A DNA stretch of 64,000 nucleotides from a virus. Under the pieces are notes generated by a model, which saw nothing but the letters and a program-made list of their open reading frames with translations, was not told where the DNA came from and ran no database searches. Of this stretch, positions 53,413-60,632 are shown in pieces; position 1 is the stretch's first letter, and each line of letters opens with the position of its first letter. Both the position numbers and the translations under genes were made by a program. Location: the IMG/VR virus record IMGVR_UViG_3300037586_005524, positions 19,221 through 83,220 of that record. One strand, 5' to 3'.

Positions 53413-53724
53413 TTTTCCAAGTTTGTTCGAAACTTTTTTTAAATCTCTATATGCTCTTAAAGCGGCCATATAATTATCTGTATAGTCGTATAAGTCATCT
53501 TCTGTATACAACAAAAAGGCTGTACAGAATCTTTTAACATAATTTTCATACTCTTTTTCTTTTGTTGGAAAATCTTCAAATCTAAACGAGGATTTTTTAG
53601 CTATTTTATCCCCTACTTTTAAACTAATGAATAATCTTCTAGAATTAACTGGTAATTCTACCTCAATTGTTATATCTCTTGGTTCGCAAACATAGGTGGC
53701 TTTTCTTACTATATTTACAGGCAT
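53392..53724 (-). CDS. Small phage protein of unknown function
   Basis: 110 residues. An N-terminal beta part (NIVRKATYVCEPRDITIEVEL, SRRLFISLKVGDKI) is followed by a helical, Tyr-rich part (VKRFCTAFLLYTEDDLYDYTDNYMAAL). No family recognised. AGGAGATC precedes the ATG. Its last 21 bases overlap the 3' end of the plus-strand protease, so the two genes run toward each other. Its start is four bases after the GAPDH-like gene's end. Confidence 0.7.
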   Translation of the reverse strand: MPVNIVRKATYVCEPRDITIEVELPVNSRRLFISLKVGDKIAKKSSFRFEDFPTKEKEYENYVKRFCTAFLLYTEDDLYDYTDNYMAALRAYRDLKKVSNKLGKLIWSRP

Positions 53725-53727
53725 ACT

Positions 53728-54780
53728 CTAGATCTCCTTAAATAAGTAGGAGTCAAAATATTTCATGTATTTTTTATATGAGTTTCTATGAATATGATTC
53801 ATAGTCGCCGCAACACTACTTAAAAGGGAATTTCCATCTTGTGGCGTAAAACAGAAGCCGGAAATCTCAGTTGTTCCATTTAAACGATTGGTGTGTAAAG
53901 ATGGCACTGAAAGTACAGTGTGATTAAATATCCTCCCGTAGTACCCATGATCTCTACCAAATGAAAAAACCTTATTTGCAAGAGCTTTGTATGTAATCGC
54001 AGTAAATGGATTGCTTTCAAATCTTCTAATAATATCTTTTTCTGCAATGTGTCCTTTTATTTTCATATTAAATCGTATGATGTGCATATATTGAGAATTA
54101 ACTTTCATAGCGCTTGAAAATATATTAGGGCATTGGTTTATTGTTCTAAAAAGATCATATGCATCTCGGGCATGGTGGGTACCAAAATTAAAATCTTTAT
54201 GTTTACCAATTTCCGGAGATGCGATAAAACTACCTTCTTGGCTTATATCGTTGGCACGCCTAATACATACAAAATCTCCTTTTATAAAATCTTTCTGTGT
54301 TGGTGGTATTAATTTTATTAAAGAAGCTATATTATGTGTGTTACAGCTTACAACTTGAATAAAAGATGGCTTTTTATCAAGCACTTCATCATTAATTCCG
54401 TATGCATATGGTACCCCAAAACCCTTTTCGCTCCCTTGCGCTATAAAAGTTTTGCCTGGGTATTTTACGTAATGCTTCTTTTTGTGTACATTGCCAGCGG
54501 GAGTACAGTCAATTACAACGTGCGCCGCCTTTAAAGCTGTTTGGAGATCATATTTTACATCGTGGCCTAATTTTTCGAACGCTGTGACCAGATCCTCGTT
54601 TACAGCTAGTCGTGCGCCTCTTTTTATTAGGCTATCGACTTTTGCCACTTCGTCTATTAGAGGAGTTCTTTTGTGGAAAATCACATGTCCAATATTTATT
54701 TTTTCTCTGAAATCTGCCAACAAGCCAATTAATGGCTCTCCAATTGTGCCTGTGCCAATTATTAAAATGTTTTTTCTCAT
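53728..54780 (-). CDS. Archaeal-type (class II) GAPDH-like protein
   Basis: 350 residues. The features of archaeal class II glyceraldehyde-3-phosphate dehydrogenase can be followed in order: IGTGTIGEP, VVIDCTPAGN, TFIAQGSEK, IQVVSCNTHNI with the catalytic Cys at residue 146, IRRANDISQEG, and the C-terminal segment with GTTEISGFCFTPQDGNSLLSS corresponding to the Q-E-SI-VPE part. It is not related in sequence to the class I GAPDH-like gene at 30994-31974. Class II enzymes are rare outside archaea. It could oxidise glyceraldehyde-3-phosphate, or another substrate. Coupled to its upstream neighbour by a TAATG overlap. Confidence 0.8.
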   Translation of the reverse strand: MRKNILIIGTGTIGEPLIGLLADFREKINIGHVIFHKRTPLIDEVAKVDSLIKRGARLAVNEDLVTAFEKLGHDVKYDLQTALKAAHVVIDCTPAGNVHKKKHYVKYPGKTFIAQGSEKGFGVPYAYGINDEVLDKKPSFIQVVSCNTHNIASLIKLIPPTQKDFIKGDFVCIRRANDISQEGSFIASPEIGKHKDFNFGTHHARDAYDLFRTINQCPNIFSSAMKVNSQYMHIIRFNMKIKGHIAEKDIIRRFESNPFTAITYKALANKVFSFGRDHGYYGRIFNHTVLSVPSLHTNRLNGTTEISGFCFTPQDGNSLLSSVAATMNHIHRNSYKKYMKYFDSYLFKEI

Positions 54781-54998
54781 TAAGATTTCTTTTTATATTG
54801 TATTGAAACTTCTGATGGTAATACAAAATCAATTTTTTTATTTTTGTTTTTTTGATCTAATAAGGTTAGATATTGGTTTCTATTCCAATTCAAATATTGA
54901 ATTTCTTCGACAAGATAATTTAAATTTTTATATTTAACGAGACTGCCAATATAGATTTTTTTATCATTCTTGTCTATTGCGTATCTTCTTGTTGACAT
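54780..54998 (-). CDS. Small basic protein
   Basis: 72 residues, rich in Lys, Asn, Tyr. Segments KNDKKIYIGSLVKYKNLNYLV and NRNQYLTLLDQKNKN suggest a small beta barrel of SH3/KOW type. The stop overlaps the next ATG as TAATG; the start overlaps the upstream gene by 35 bases. No family recognised. It may be a nucleic-acid-binding accessory, but this is only from its charge. Confidence 0.6.
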   Translation of the reverse strand: MSTRRYAIDKNDKKIYIGSLVKYKNLNYLVEEIQYLNWNRNQYLTLLDQKNKNKKIDFVLPSEVSIQYKKKS

Positions 54999-55206
54999 TT
55001 TTTTGAGACTTCCTATTGGACTTTTTGTTTTGTGGGGCCGGCGGGTTCCAACATTTCACTCTAAAGACTTCTCCGCCTTTTTGTCCACGCTTAATTTTAA
55101 CAGTTTCATACTTATTTTTAAGCTCATTTCTTTTTGCAGCCGCTTCCTCGAAAGTTAAAAATGTTCCATGTGTAATCCATTTCTTAGTTTTTGCTGTTTC
55201 TGTCAT
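54964..55206 (-). CDS. Small basic phage protein
   Basis: 80 residues from the ATG at 55206, preceded by AAGGAAAAAG; a start at 55269 is inside the upstream gene. N-terminal TKKWITHGTFLTFEEAAAKRNEL, then VKIKRGQKGGEVFRVKCWNP, ending in a very basic tail (KKSNRKSQKNVNKKIRNRQ). The tail suggests nucleic-acid binding. It overlaps the upstream gene by 23 bases and the downstream gene by 35. No family recognised. Confidence 0.65.
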   Translation of the reverse strand: MTETAKTKKWITHGTFLTFEEAAAKRNELKNKYETVKIKRGQKGGEVFRVKCWNPPAPQNKKSNRKSQKNVNKKIRNRQE

Positions 55207-55372
55207 CTTTTTCCTTGTTTGTATCCTCTTCTGCATTTGTAGAAGGAGGCTCCACTGTAAAAGTTGCAACTGCTTCAGCTATAGCACTAGCTTCTTTTAG
55301 ATTATAGGCGCCGCGTGATTGACCAACGGCTGCTGCTTGTAGCAACACCTTTAAAGCTTGATTTTGTTCCAT
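55184..55372 (-). CDS. Small helical phage protein
   Basis: 62 residues: ALKVLLQAAAVGQSRGAYNL, KEASAIAEAVATF, then an acidic PPSTNAEEDTNKEKDD tail. The QSRGAYNLKEA-type core is found in several phage small proteins, but I cannot name a family. GGAGAA precedes the ATG. Its end overlaps the next gene by 23 bases. Presumably made together with the tubulin-like gene, whose stop is 30 bases upstream. Confidence 0.65.
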   Translation of the reverse strand: MEQNQALKVLLQAAAVGQSRGAYNLKEASAIAEAVATFTVEPPSTNAEEDTNKEKDDRNSKN

Positions 55373-55401
55373 TATTTTCTCCTTATTTTAAATAATATTA
55401 T

Positions 55402-56466
55402 TTACATTCCACCTAATAAAGTTAAGGCAATCAGACCAGGAAGTTCGCTTCTAACATATACACCAGAAAATAAAGTATCTGCTCTTCCACCTACATATGA
55501 AAAAGCGGCTTCTAATCGATTACTAACTGCTGGATCGTCAGCCATTTCTGGGGTGGCAATTAAAAGAAGTGCTCCTGTTTTTGATTTGGTTGCTGGTGTT
55601 GGGCAAGGCGAAGATTTTAAACAGCCCTGAAATATCAAAGAACCTAAATCTGTTTTTGAAGGATCCCTTACAACAGTGCTGCCTAATAATATTCTACCTG
55701 GGGTGTTAAGACATCTTTCTAAATCTTTCGAATCAAAAGCTTGGATTGGCGAAGGTTCGTTCGCCAATTTTAGAATTTGTGTTAATAGTTTTGCAAAATT
55801 TTTATTTGCTGCAGGGTACATATTTAACATTCCAACTTTGCCACGTAATAATTGTAATTGTTTTTCATTATCAATTACAATACGTGTATGTTTATTTATG
55901 TCTCTCAATAACATTTCACAATTAGATTTAATTGTTGGATTTAAAAGTTCTTGTGACGATGGAGTACTAACAATATAGACAACTTTTCCACTAGCACCGC
56001 TAGAAGATAAATAACGACTAATGGCTTTATGTAAAACATGACTAGCACTTCCTGTTCCCCCGCCTGCCCCTGCACATACAAATACCCAATCGACTTTACC
56101 AACGCGAGTTCGAAGAGCGTCTTCAACTAATGCACTATTATTTGCTAAAATTTCTTTTCCCAATTTAACATCTTTGCCAACACCATCTGCTCCTGGGATT
56201 AAAATAAAATTCTCTGGATTGACTCCAGATGGTTGATCTTTTTCTGTTGTGTTCACAAGGAGCGTCTTGTTAAACCCAAGATCCATAAATGCTTTGGCTA
56301 ATTTACCGCCGCCGCCGCCAATACCAATAAAAGCACAATTAATTGCACTTGCAGCAGTATTTTCTTCTAGCATTTTTTCATCTATAGATGGCTCATCATC
56401 ATAAGCCTCTACGAAATCAAAATCATTTGGCGGGCTTTCTGGTAAGTCCCAATTTTCTTCACTCAT
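55402..56466 (-). CDS. Tubulin/FtsZ-superfamily GTPase
   Basis: 354 residues. After an acidic N-terminal tail, the nucleotide-binding fold begins with IGIGGGGGKLAKAF (residues 47-60, T1 loop), and GAGGGTGSA (residues 133-141) is the tubulin signature (GGGTGSG). The equivalent of the T7 catalytic loop NxDxxD is AFDSKD near residue 244: the two Asp are kept but Asn is replaced by Ala. LLGSTVVRD follows as in FtsZ. Shorter C-terminus than FtsZ. Phage tubulins (for example PhuZ, TubZ-like) form filaments that centre or move phage DNA. GGGAGA precedes the ATG; the tmRNA lies just upstream. Confidence 0.85.
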   Translation of the reverse strand: MSEENWDLPESPPNDFDFVEAYDDEPSIDEKMLEENTAASAINCAFIGIGGGGGKLAKAFMDLGFNKTLLVNTTEKDQPSGVNPENFILIPGADGVGKDVKLGKEILANNSALVEDALRTRVGKVDWVFVCAGAGGGTGSASHVLHKAISRYLSSSGASGKVVYIVSTPSSQELLNPTIKSNCEMLLRDINKHTRIVIDNEKQLQLLRGKVGMLNMYPAANKNFAKLLTQILKLANEPSPIQAFDSKDLERCLNTPGRILLGSTVVRDPSKTDLGSLIFQGCLKSSPCPTPATKSKTGALLLIATPEMADDPAVSNRLEAAFSYVGGRADTLFSGVYVRSELPGLIALTLLGGM

Positions 56467-56514
56467 AATTACAGTCTCCCTGTAAATAAATAGTTAACAT
56501 TTGTGTTATTTCTT

Positions 56515-56895
56515 TGGTGGAGGCGCGGGGAATCGAACCCCGGTCCAAAATAGATTAATTATTTTGTCATTCACAAGAATAGGCACATTCACCGCCGAAG
56601 TGCCAGCCACCTGATAAATCAGGGAATCCATTTACCAACTTAAGGTGTTGGCTACCAAATTTATATAGTTTCCTATATAATAAAAATCCGCTTGCGCGTA
56701 CCACCAGCTTTTTTTAAAACTGAAAACAATTAGTATTTGTTAAGAAAGTCACTAACAACTTCCGATTATGCAGCTAAGGCGTAATCAAATTCAACGTTAT
56801 CGTTGGCATTTATAAAGTTTAAGTATTTTTACTGTGATACTTACACAGTCTTGCACAAAACAATCTCCTTACTCTGTCGAAACCATTTCGCCCCC
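56515..56895 (-). ncRNA. ssrA: tmRNA (ssrA)
   Basis: A 381-nt tmRNA. Its 5' end GGGGGCG (56895-56889) pairs over seven positions with CGCCTCC at the 3' end, followed by a discriminator A and an encoded CCA (56517-56515). The T-arm reads GGTTCGATTCC and the 5' end has the usual AUGGUUUCGACA start. The tag frame is 56807-56766: codons give ANDNVEFDYALAA then TAA, ending in the ALAA degron that ClpXP and related proteases recognise. It would rescue stalled ribosomes and tag nascent chains. No smpB gene is visible in the window, so the host's SmpB is presumably used. The downstream neighbour is the tubulin-like gene. Confidence 0.95.
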
Positions 56896-57127
56896 ATACT
56901 TTTAAAGAACAAATTCTACGAAGGGTGTTAATTCTTCACACTAACAACGCTAGACTCCTTATAACTGGAAACGGTCTTTCTTTCAACCGTTATTTTACAT
57001 CCCCTTCAAGAGAGTCATTGAAGGTGTTCGTAGTACATTCAAATTCTAGTTTAGCACCTTCGTAGTCTAGAACTTTAACCTCATTTTTATTAACAACTAT
57101 AATGAACCACACTGGGCTCAAAATATA
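56896..57127 (-). other. 5' leader region between promoter and tmRNA
   Basis: About 230 bases between the predicted transcription start near 57127 and the tmRNA 5' end. It contains a small open frame (56990-57112), a 6-bp hairpin (56970-56975 with 56986-56991) and a long-range inverted repeat (56916-56927 with 57055-57065). It would be removed from mature tmRNA by processing. The remaining part has no other recognised signal. Confidence 0.5.
56990..57112 (-). CDS. Possible small leader ORF upstream of the tmRNA
   Basis: 40 codons from GTG 57112 to TAA 56990. The translation contains VWFIIVVNKNEV, KVLDYEGAKLEFECTT and NTFNDSLEGDVK, which looks like an ordinary beta-rich small protein. No ribosome-binding site can be seen, and the start would lie only about 15 bases from the predicted transcription start, so translation would be nearly leaderless. 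A TTG at 57121 is an alternative start. It may simply be a random open frame. Confidence 0.3.
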   Translation of the reverse strand: MWFIIVVNKNEVKVLDYEGAKLEFECTTNTFNDSLEGDVK

Positions 57128-57133
57128 TATATA

Positions 57134-57162
57134 ACTATAATCAATTATATACTAATTGTCAA
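57134..57162 (-). promoter_or_regulatory. Near-consensus sigma70-type promoter for the tmRNA leader
   Basis: On the minus strand, TTGACA at 57162-57157 is followed, after exactly 17 bases, by TATAGT at 57139-57134. The -35 box matches the consensus fully and the -10 box at five of six positions. The start would be near 57127. The -35 box lies inside the last codons of the Fis-like gene. It should drive the tmRNA and probably the tubulin-like gene as a host-polymerase promoter. Confidence 0.75.
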
Positions 57163-57523
57163 GCTTTTTAATATCATTTTCGAAAAAAGTTTCTGTATCA
57201 TACTTTTTAATTAAATTATTAAAGTTCTGCCTCCTCATTCCTAAAAATCTAGCTGCTTCTCTTTTAGTTTTACACGCTGAGAGGGCATATTTTAATACAG
57301 CATCTTGTACAATTTCTTTCATTGATTTCCAGATTGGTAGCCCATATGGCTTTCCACCAAAAACCTTCGAAGCCAATTCTAATTTAAGTCCGATCACTTC
57401 TTCTAATGACAGTCGATTTAACATGATTTCAAATTCTTCAGTTGATTTGTTTTCTTCACGAAGCTTTTTTATCAAACTGTACCGTTCATTTTTTCCTTTA
57501 ATTTTCTTTTTGTTCCAGGTCAT
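57152..57523 (-). CDS. Fis-type helix-turn-helix DNA-binding protein
   Basis: 123 residues. The C-terminal half (DAVLKYALSACKTKREAARFLGM then RRQNFNNLIKKYD) is the Fis/NtrC-type helix-turn-helix, with the A-R-F-LGM-RRQ turn. The N-terminal half is basic and helical (KKKIKGKNERYSLIKKLREEN). It probably binds DNA as a dimer and regulates phage or host promoters. Only weak AAGAAG lies before the ATG. The last codons contain the -35 box of the next promoter, which may give feedback control, though that is a guess. Confidence 0.78.
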   Translation of the reverse strand: MTWNKKKIKGKNERYSLIKKLREENKSTEEFEIMLNRLSLEEVIGLKLELASKVFGGKPYGLPIWKSMKEIVQDAVLKYALSACKTKREAARFLGMRRQNFNNLIKKYDTETFFENDIKKLDN

Positions 57524-57531
57524 TTTTCTTC

Positions 57532-57633
57532 TTAAATTTTCTTCAAAAATCTGATACCCTTGGTCGGGTGGATGGCAATTGATTCTTCAATTCTTTTTTT
57601 CTTTTCCATTCTTTTCACAACACATTTTATCAT
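57532..57633 (-). CDS. Possible small basic peptide gene
   Basis: 33 codons plus stop from ATG 57633 (or 25 from ATG 57609, also without a good ribosome site). The shorter reading begins MEKKKRIEESIAIHPTKGIR. It ends eight bases before the Fis-like start. The peptide is basic and helical at the start; no family recognised. It fills most of the 163-base gap between the Fis-like gene and the 231-aa gene. The remaining 57635-57686 contains an AAAGATCTTT palindrome but no clear terminator. Confidence 0.35.
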   Translation of the reverse strand: MIKCVVKRMEKKKRIEESIAIHPTKGIRFLKKI

Positions 57634-57686
57634 TTTTTTTCATTTCTTTAAAGATCTTTTGATCTGATCAATTGGGGGGTAATCTA

Positions 57687-58382
57687 TTATAAAGGAGAAG
57701 CTTCAACCTTTTTCGTTTCTTTGGCTTGAATTGCTTCTTCCCACTCTTTAAAATGTCCAGTGGTGTTGAAAATTAAATATTCTCGAAATTGAGCTAGATC
57801 TCTCGGATCAAAGGTTATTGTTAATTCATTTAGAATTAATTTTTTAAGTACGGCCCATGATCTTTCTGCTGTTGCGGCGCCGGTTTCATCCATCCCTGGT
57901 ATCATTTTAAATTTTTCTTCTTGTTCGGTTTCTAATTCTCTTTCTTCTTTTGTTTCTTTATCTACAACATTTAAATCAAAACCAGTTTCAGGTGTTGCTT
58001 TTAAGCTGGTTTCTTCTTGTCCGGATTCATCGTCTTCTTGTCGATTCAGTTTGTCCCTAGACAACATCGCTTCCATAGCGTGTAAAATATGTGCTGCATA
58101 AGATCTTCTTTGTTCTGGGCTGGTTCTTAAAGAGTGATAACTAGTTCGTAATTCATCAAGAAAATTAGTACTAGTAAATAAGTGCTCTAAAAAATTTCCA
58201 GCAGTTGTATCATGTACTTTTACTTTCGAAGCTTCTGAAATAAGTTTTCTAACAATTTGACGAAGTGTGCTTTCTTCTTTTAGTCTTTTGGATTCTATAA
58301 ATCGAATTGCTTCCCTTATTGTTTCGCGCAATTCCATTTCTTGTTTGATATCATTTAAGAAATCTTGTCTTTTTATTTGCAT
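57687..58382 (-). CDS. Helical phage protein of unknown function
   Basis: 231 residues. N-terminal helices (RQDFLNDIKQEMELRETIREAI, TLRQIVRKLISEASK), then a middle TTAGNFLEHLFTSTNFLDEL and an acidic linker, closing with AVLKKLILNELTITFDPRDL and FREYLIFNTTGHFKEWEEA. No family recognised; it resembles conserved hypothetical proteins found with structural genes of T4-like phages. It is one base downstream of the 748-aa gene. Confidence 0.68.
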   Translation of the reverse strand: MQIKRQDFLNDIKQEMELRETIREAIRFIESKRLKEESTLRQIVRKLISEASKVKVHDTTAGNFLEHLFTSTNFLDELRTSYHSLRTSPEQRRSYAAHILHAMEAMLSRDKLNRQEDDESGQEETSLKATPETGFDLNVVDKETKEERELETEQEEKFKMIPGMDETGAATAERSWAVLKKLILNELTITFDPRDLAQFREYLIFNTTGHFKEWEEAIQAKETKKVEASPL

Positions 58383-60629
58383 TTATATTACTCCAGCTCC
58401 ATTATTTAAATAGTTTACAATATTTTCAATAAGCTCTTCATCTTCTTCTAAGCGCACTTTTCTTGCTTCATCCTCGTTCTCTTTCTTAACATCCATGCCA
58501 ACAAAAGCGCTCCCTGCGGAACCGGGCCCTTGTACACTTTGGCCGGCAACCGATGATGCTTCTTCTAGTTCTTCCTCACCTTCTGCAACATGTTTCATGC
58601 GATCTGGATCTGGTTCTTCATTTTTTTCCATATTTTCTTGTGCTTCTTCGTTCCATGTTAAAGCATCTAATGGAGAAAGAGTTTTATATGCTTGGCCTGC
58701 AATTGCATGGAATGAAGAGGGGGTTTGCCATTCATTTATAGCTTGTTCAACTAGCCCGAGAAAAATGCCCAACGGAAGTGGGCGATCCTCCTGTAATTGT
58801 TCTTGTGGTTCTTCTTGTGGCTCTTCTTGTGGCTCTTCAATCGTGCCATTGCCAAGTGTAGTGAATATTTTTTCGGCATCGCTTAAGCTGTTATCTGGAA
58901 TGTAACTTTTAAATGTTTCAAGATCTCCTCTTTCTACACTATCCCGCATATTGCGCGCACTTAGTGGGTTTCCATCATTGTCTATCATATTTGGGGCCGG
59001 AGTTGTTTCTATTTCAAGGCCCCGGGGATTATTTCTAGGGTCTGCCATTATTTTTGGCCATCGATCTTCATCTTTTTCTCCTGCTCCCAAAAGAATAATT
59101 TGATCTTCTGGAGCTTGGTCACGAACATAATCAATAATTGGTGCAATAGGCCCTGCTCCTTCGACATTTTGAAATTCTATTCTATTACTTGGCCAGGGAA
59201 TAGAAGGTTCATTTCTCAAGTATATATCCCAGATTTCCATTGAATCTTGTGCAGTTATTGTTCTACCGTTTATTGTTCTAGGTTCTTGCCCACCGCTACC
59301 AAGAAGTATAATTACCTTTCCATTTGGGCCTACTTGTTGATTATAAAATTTGACCATTTCTAAATGGCCTTTATGTGGCGGCTTGAAACCTCCTGCTAAA
59401 AGCGCAAGTTTTGGTTTTTCTATTTGTACATCTATATCTACTTGTTGCGTTAATTCTTGTTTTGTTGTGTCGCCGTGCGTGCTTGTCAACCCTTCTAGAA
59501 TAAATTCTCCTGTGATCTTGACAGGTTTTTCACCAAATTTAGGATCTCTTAGAATAGTTCCTTCGTGATTAATCACATCATCGAACTTAGGATCCCAACC
59601 AAGCATCCCTGAGACGTCTTCAGAGACCCGTAGAGAGCCTTTAACAGCGTTGCCCAACTCTTTTGTTGCATGATAGAAAACGGCGCCGTTTATGGCCATT
59701 TCTACATCTTCTTGAGATTCTAGCCAATTGATTAATGGTGAGCCATTTAAAGCGGCAATGTATACCTGTTTGCTTAGTGCTCCAATGTCTTTGCCCTCAT
59801 TGGTCATGATTCTTGCATCTCTAGGATTGACAGCATCTCTAAGCCATGCTCTAATTGAAAAATTTTCTACATTGTCTTCTGATAGTTTGATTGAGAAATT
59901 AGTATCTAAAACAGATTCATAATCAATAGGCGCAACATTTTCGGTTGGGGTGTCTCCAAGAATTGAAAAATCATATTTTGCAGCTATAGGTTGAACTTTT
60001 TGGATTAATGCGTTTAGTGCATCTCGATCATAATCAATTTCTATACTTTTATCTTGTATTGGTTTTTCACGCCCTTTCTCATCAACAAAGGTGGGACGCG
60101 GCAATCCTGGTCGGTCCATACCAGTACCTTGTCTTAGTCTGTGAGGTTGCGCCTTTTTCTCATAAAACTGATTAATACCATGTATGGCTAAAATATTTAT
60201 ACCATATTGAATCACGTTGCTGCCGCCTCTTCCTATATATTCAGTATTAAAAAGCTTTGTAGGATCATCCCACATCCCCAAAGCCTTTAGCTCTGGTTCT
60301 ATTTTCGGGAGAGCTTCATTAAATATAGCCAACAATTTTTCAATTGCAACTGGCATGCCGTGGCCTTCTTTCCATTTTGTATAAGCTTGCTCAGCAGTCA
60401 TGCCGATAACAGACATTGGCTCTTGATTTCCGCGATCCGCGCGGAAATCTTTTCTACCATTTTCATCTGTGATTAATTTGAAGCTTGTATTTACGCCGTC
60501 CCACTTGATACTACCGGATTTTGTCTGTAAAAATTCTGCGGCGTCTAAAAAGAAGTTTATTAAATCTTCGCCTGTATTAACCCAATCTATATCGAACGGG
60601 TGATTCATGTGTCCTGCAGCGCCGCCCAT
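58383..60629 (-). CDS. KxDG ligase-like plus HxGH nucleotidyltransferase fusion
   Basis: 748 residues. Residues 1-370 show motifs that match nucleotidyltransferase/RNA ligase folds: KWDGVN at residues 42-47, FRADRG, NTEYIGRGGSNVIQYGINILA near residue 130 and EGTILRDPKFGEKPVKITG near 360. Residues about 405-600 are an HxGH nucleotidyltransferase: GGFKPPHKGHLEM near 415, ILLGSGG, and SARNMRDSV near 557. A tail with EEPQEEPQEEPQEQ repeats follows near residue 600. The two halves together could act on NAD or adenylated RNA. GGAGGAG precedes the ATG. I am confident of the HxGH half and moderately of the ligase half. Confidence 0.7.
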   Translation of the reverse strand: MGGAAGHMNHPFDIDWVNTGEDLINFFLDAAEFLQTKSGSIKWDGVNTSFKLITDENGRKDFRADRGNQEPMSVIGMTAEQAYTKWKEGHGMPVAIEKLLAIFNEALPKIEPELKALGMWDDPTKLFNTEYIGRGGSNVIQYGINILAIHGINQFYEKKAQPHRLRQGTGMDRPGLPRPTFVDEKGREKPIQDKSIEIDYDRDALNALIQKVQPIAAKYDFSILGDTPTENVAPIDYESVLDTNFSIKLSEDNVENFSIRAWLRDAVNPRDARIMTNEGKDIGALSKQVYIAALNGSPLINWLESQEDVEMAINGAVFYHATKELGNAVKGSLRVSEDVSGMLGWDPKFDDVINHEGTILRDPKFGEKPVKITGEFILEGLTSTHGDTTKQELTQQVDIDVQIEKPKLALLAGGFKPPHKGHLEMVKFYNQQVGPNGKVIILLGSGGQEPRTINGRTITAQDSMEIWDIYLRNEPSIPWPSNRIEFQNVEGAGPIAPIIDYVRDQAPEDQIILLGAGEKDEDRWPKIMADPRNNPRGLEIETTPAPNMIDNDGNPLSARNMRDSVERGDLETFKSYIPDNSLSDAEKIFTTLGNGTIEEPQEEPQEEPQEQLQEDRPLPLGIFLGLVEQAINEWQTPSSFHAIAGQAYKTLSPLDALTWNEEAQENMEKNEEPDPDRMKHVAEGEEELEEASSVAGQSVQGPGSAGSAFVGMDVKKENEDEARKVRLEEDEELIENIVNYLNNGAGVI

Positions 60630-60632
60630 TAT

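Noticed and set aside
52481-56515. Shared CTATTTATT before the PhoH and tubulin-like genes as a phage promoter
   Set aside because: Only two copies in AT-rich DNA, at different distances from the start codons; too weak to call.
56515-56895. An ordinary tRNA gene at the GGTTCGATTCC site
   Set aside because: The acceptor stem pairs with a sequence 381 bases away and there is a tag frame with stop; this is a tmRNA, not a tRNA.
56741-56960. Repeated CACTAACAAC at 56750 and 56940
   Set aside because: A ten-base repeat in AT-rich sequence, with no partner structure or further copies, is within chance.
57156-57554. Plus-strand open frame of 132 codons opposite the Fis-like gene
   Set aside because: Antisense to the helix-turn-helix; Ser/Phe-rich and without recognisable features.
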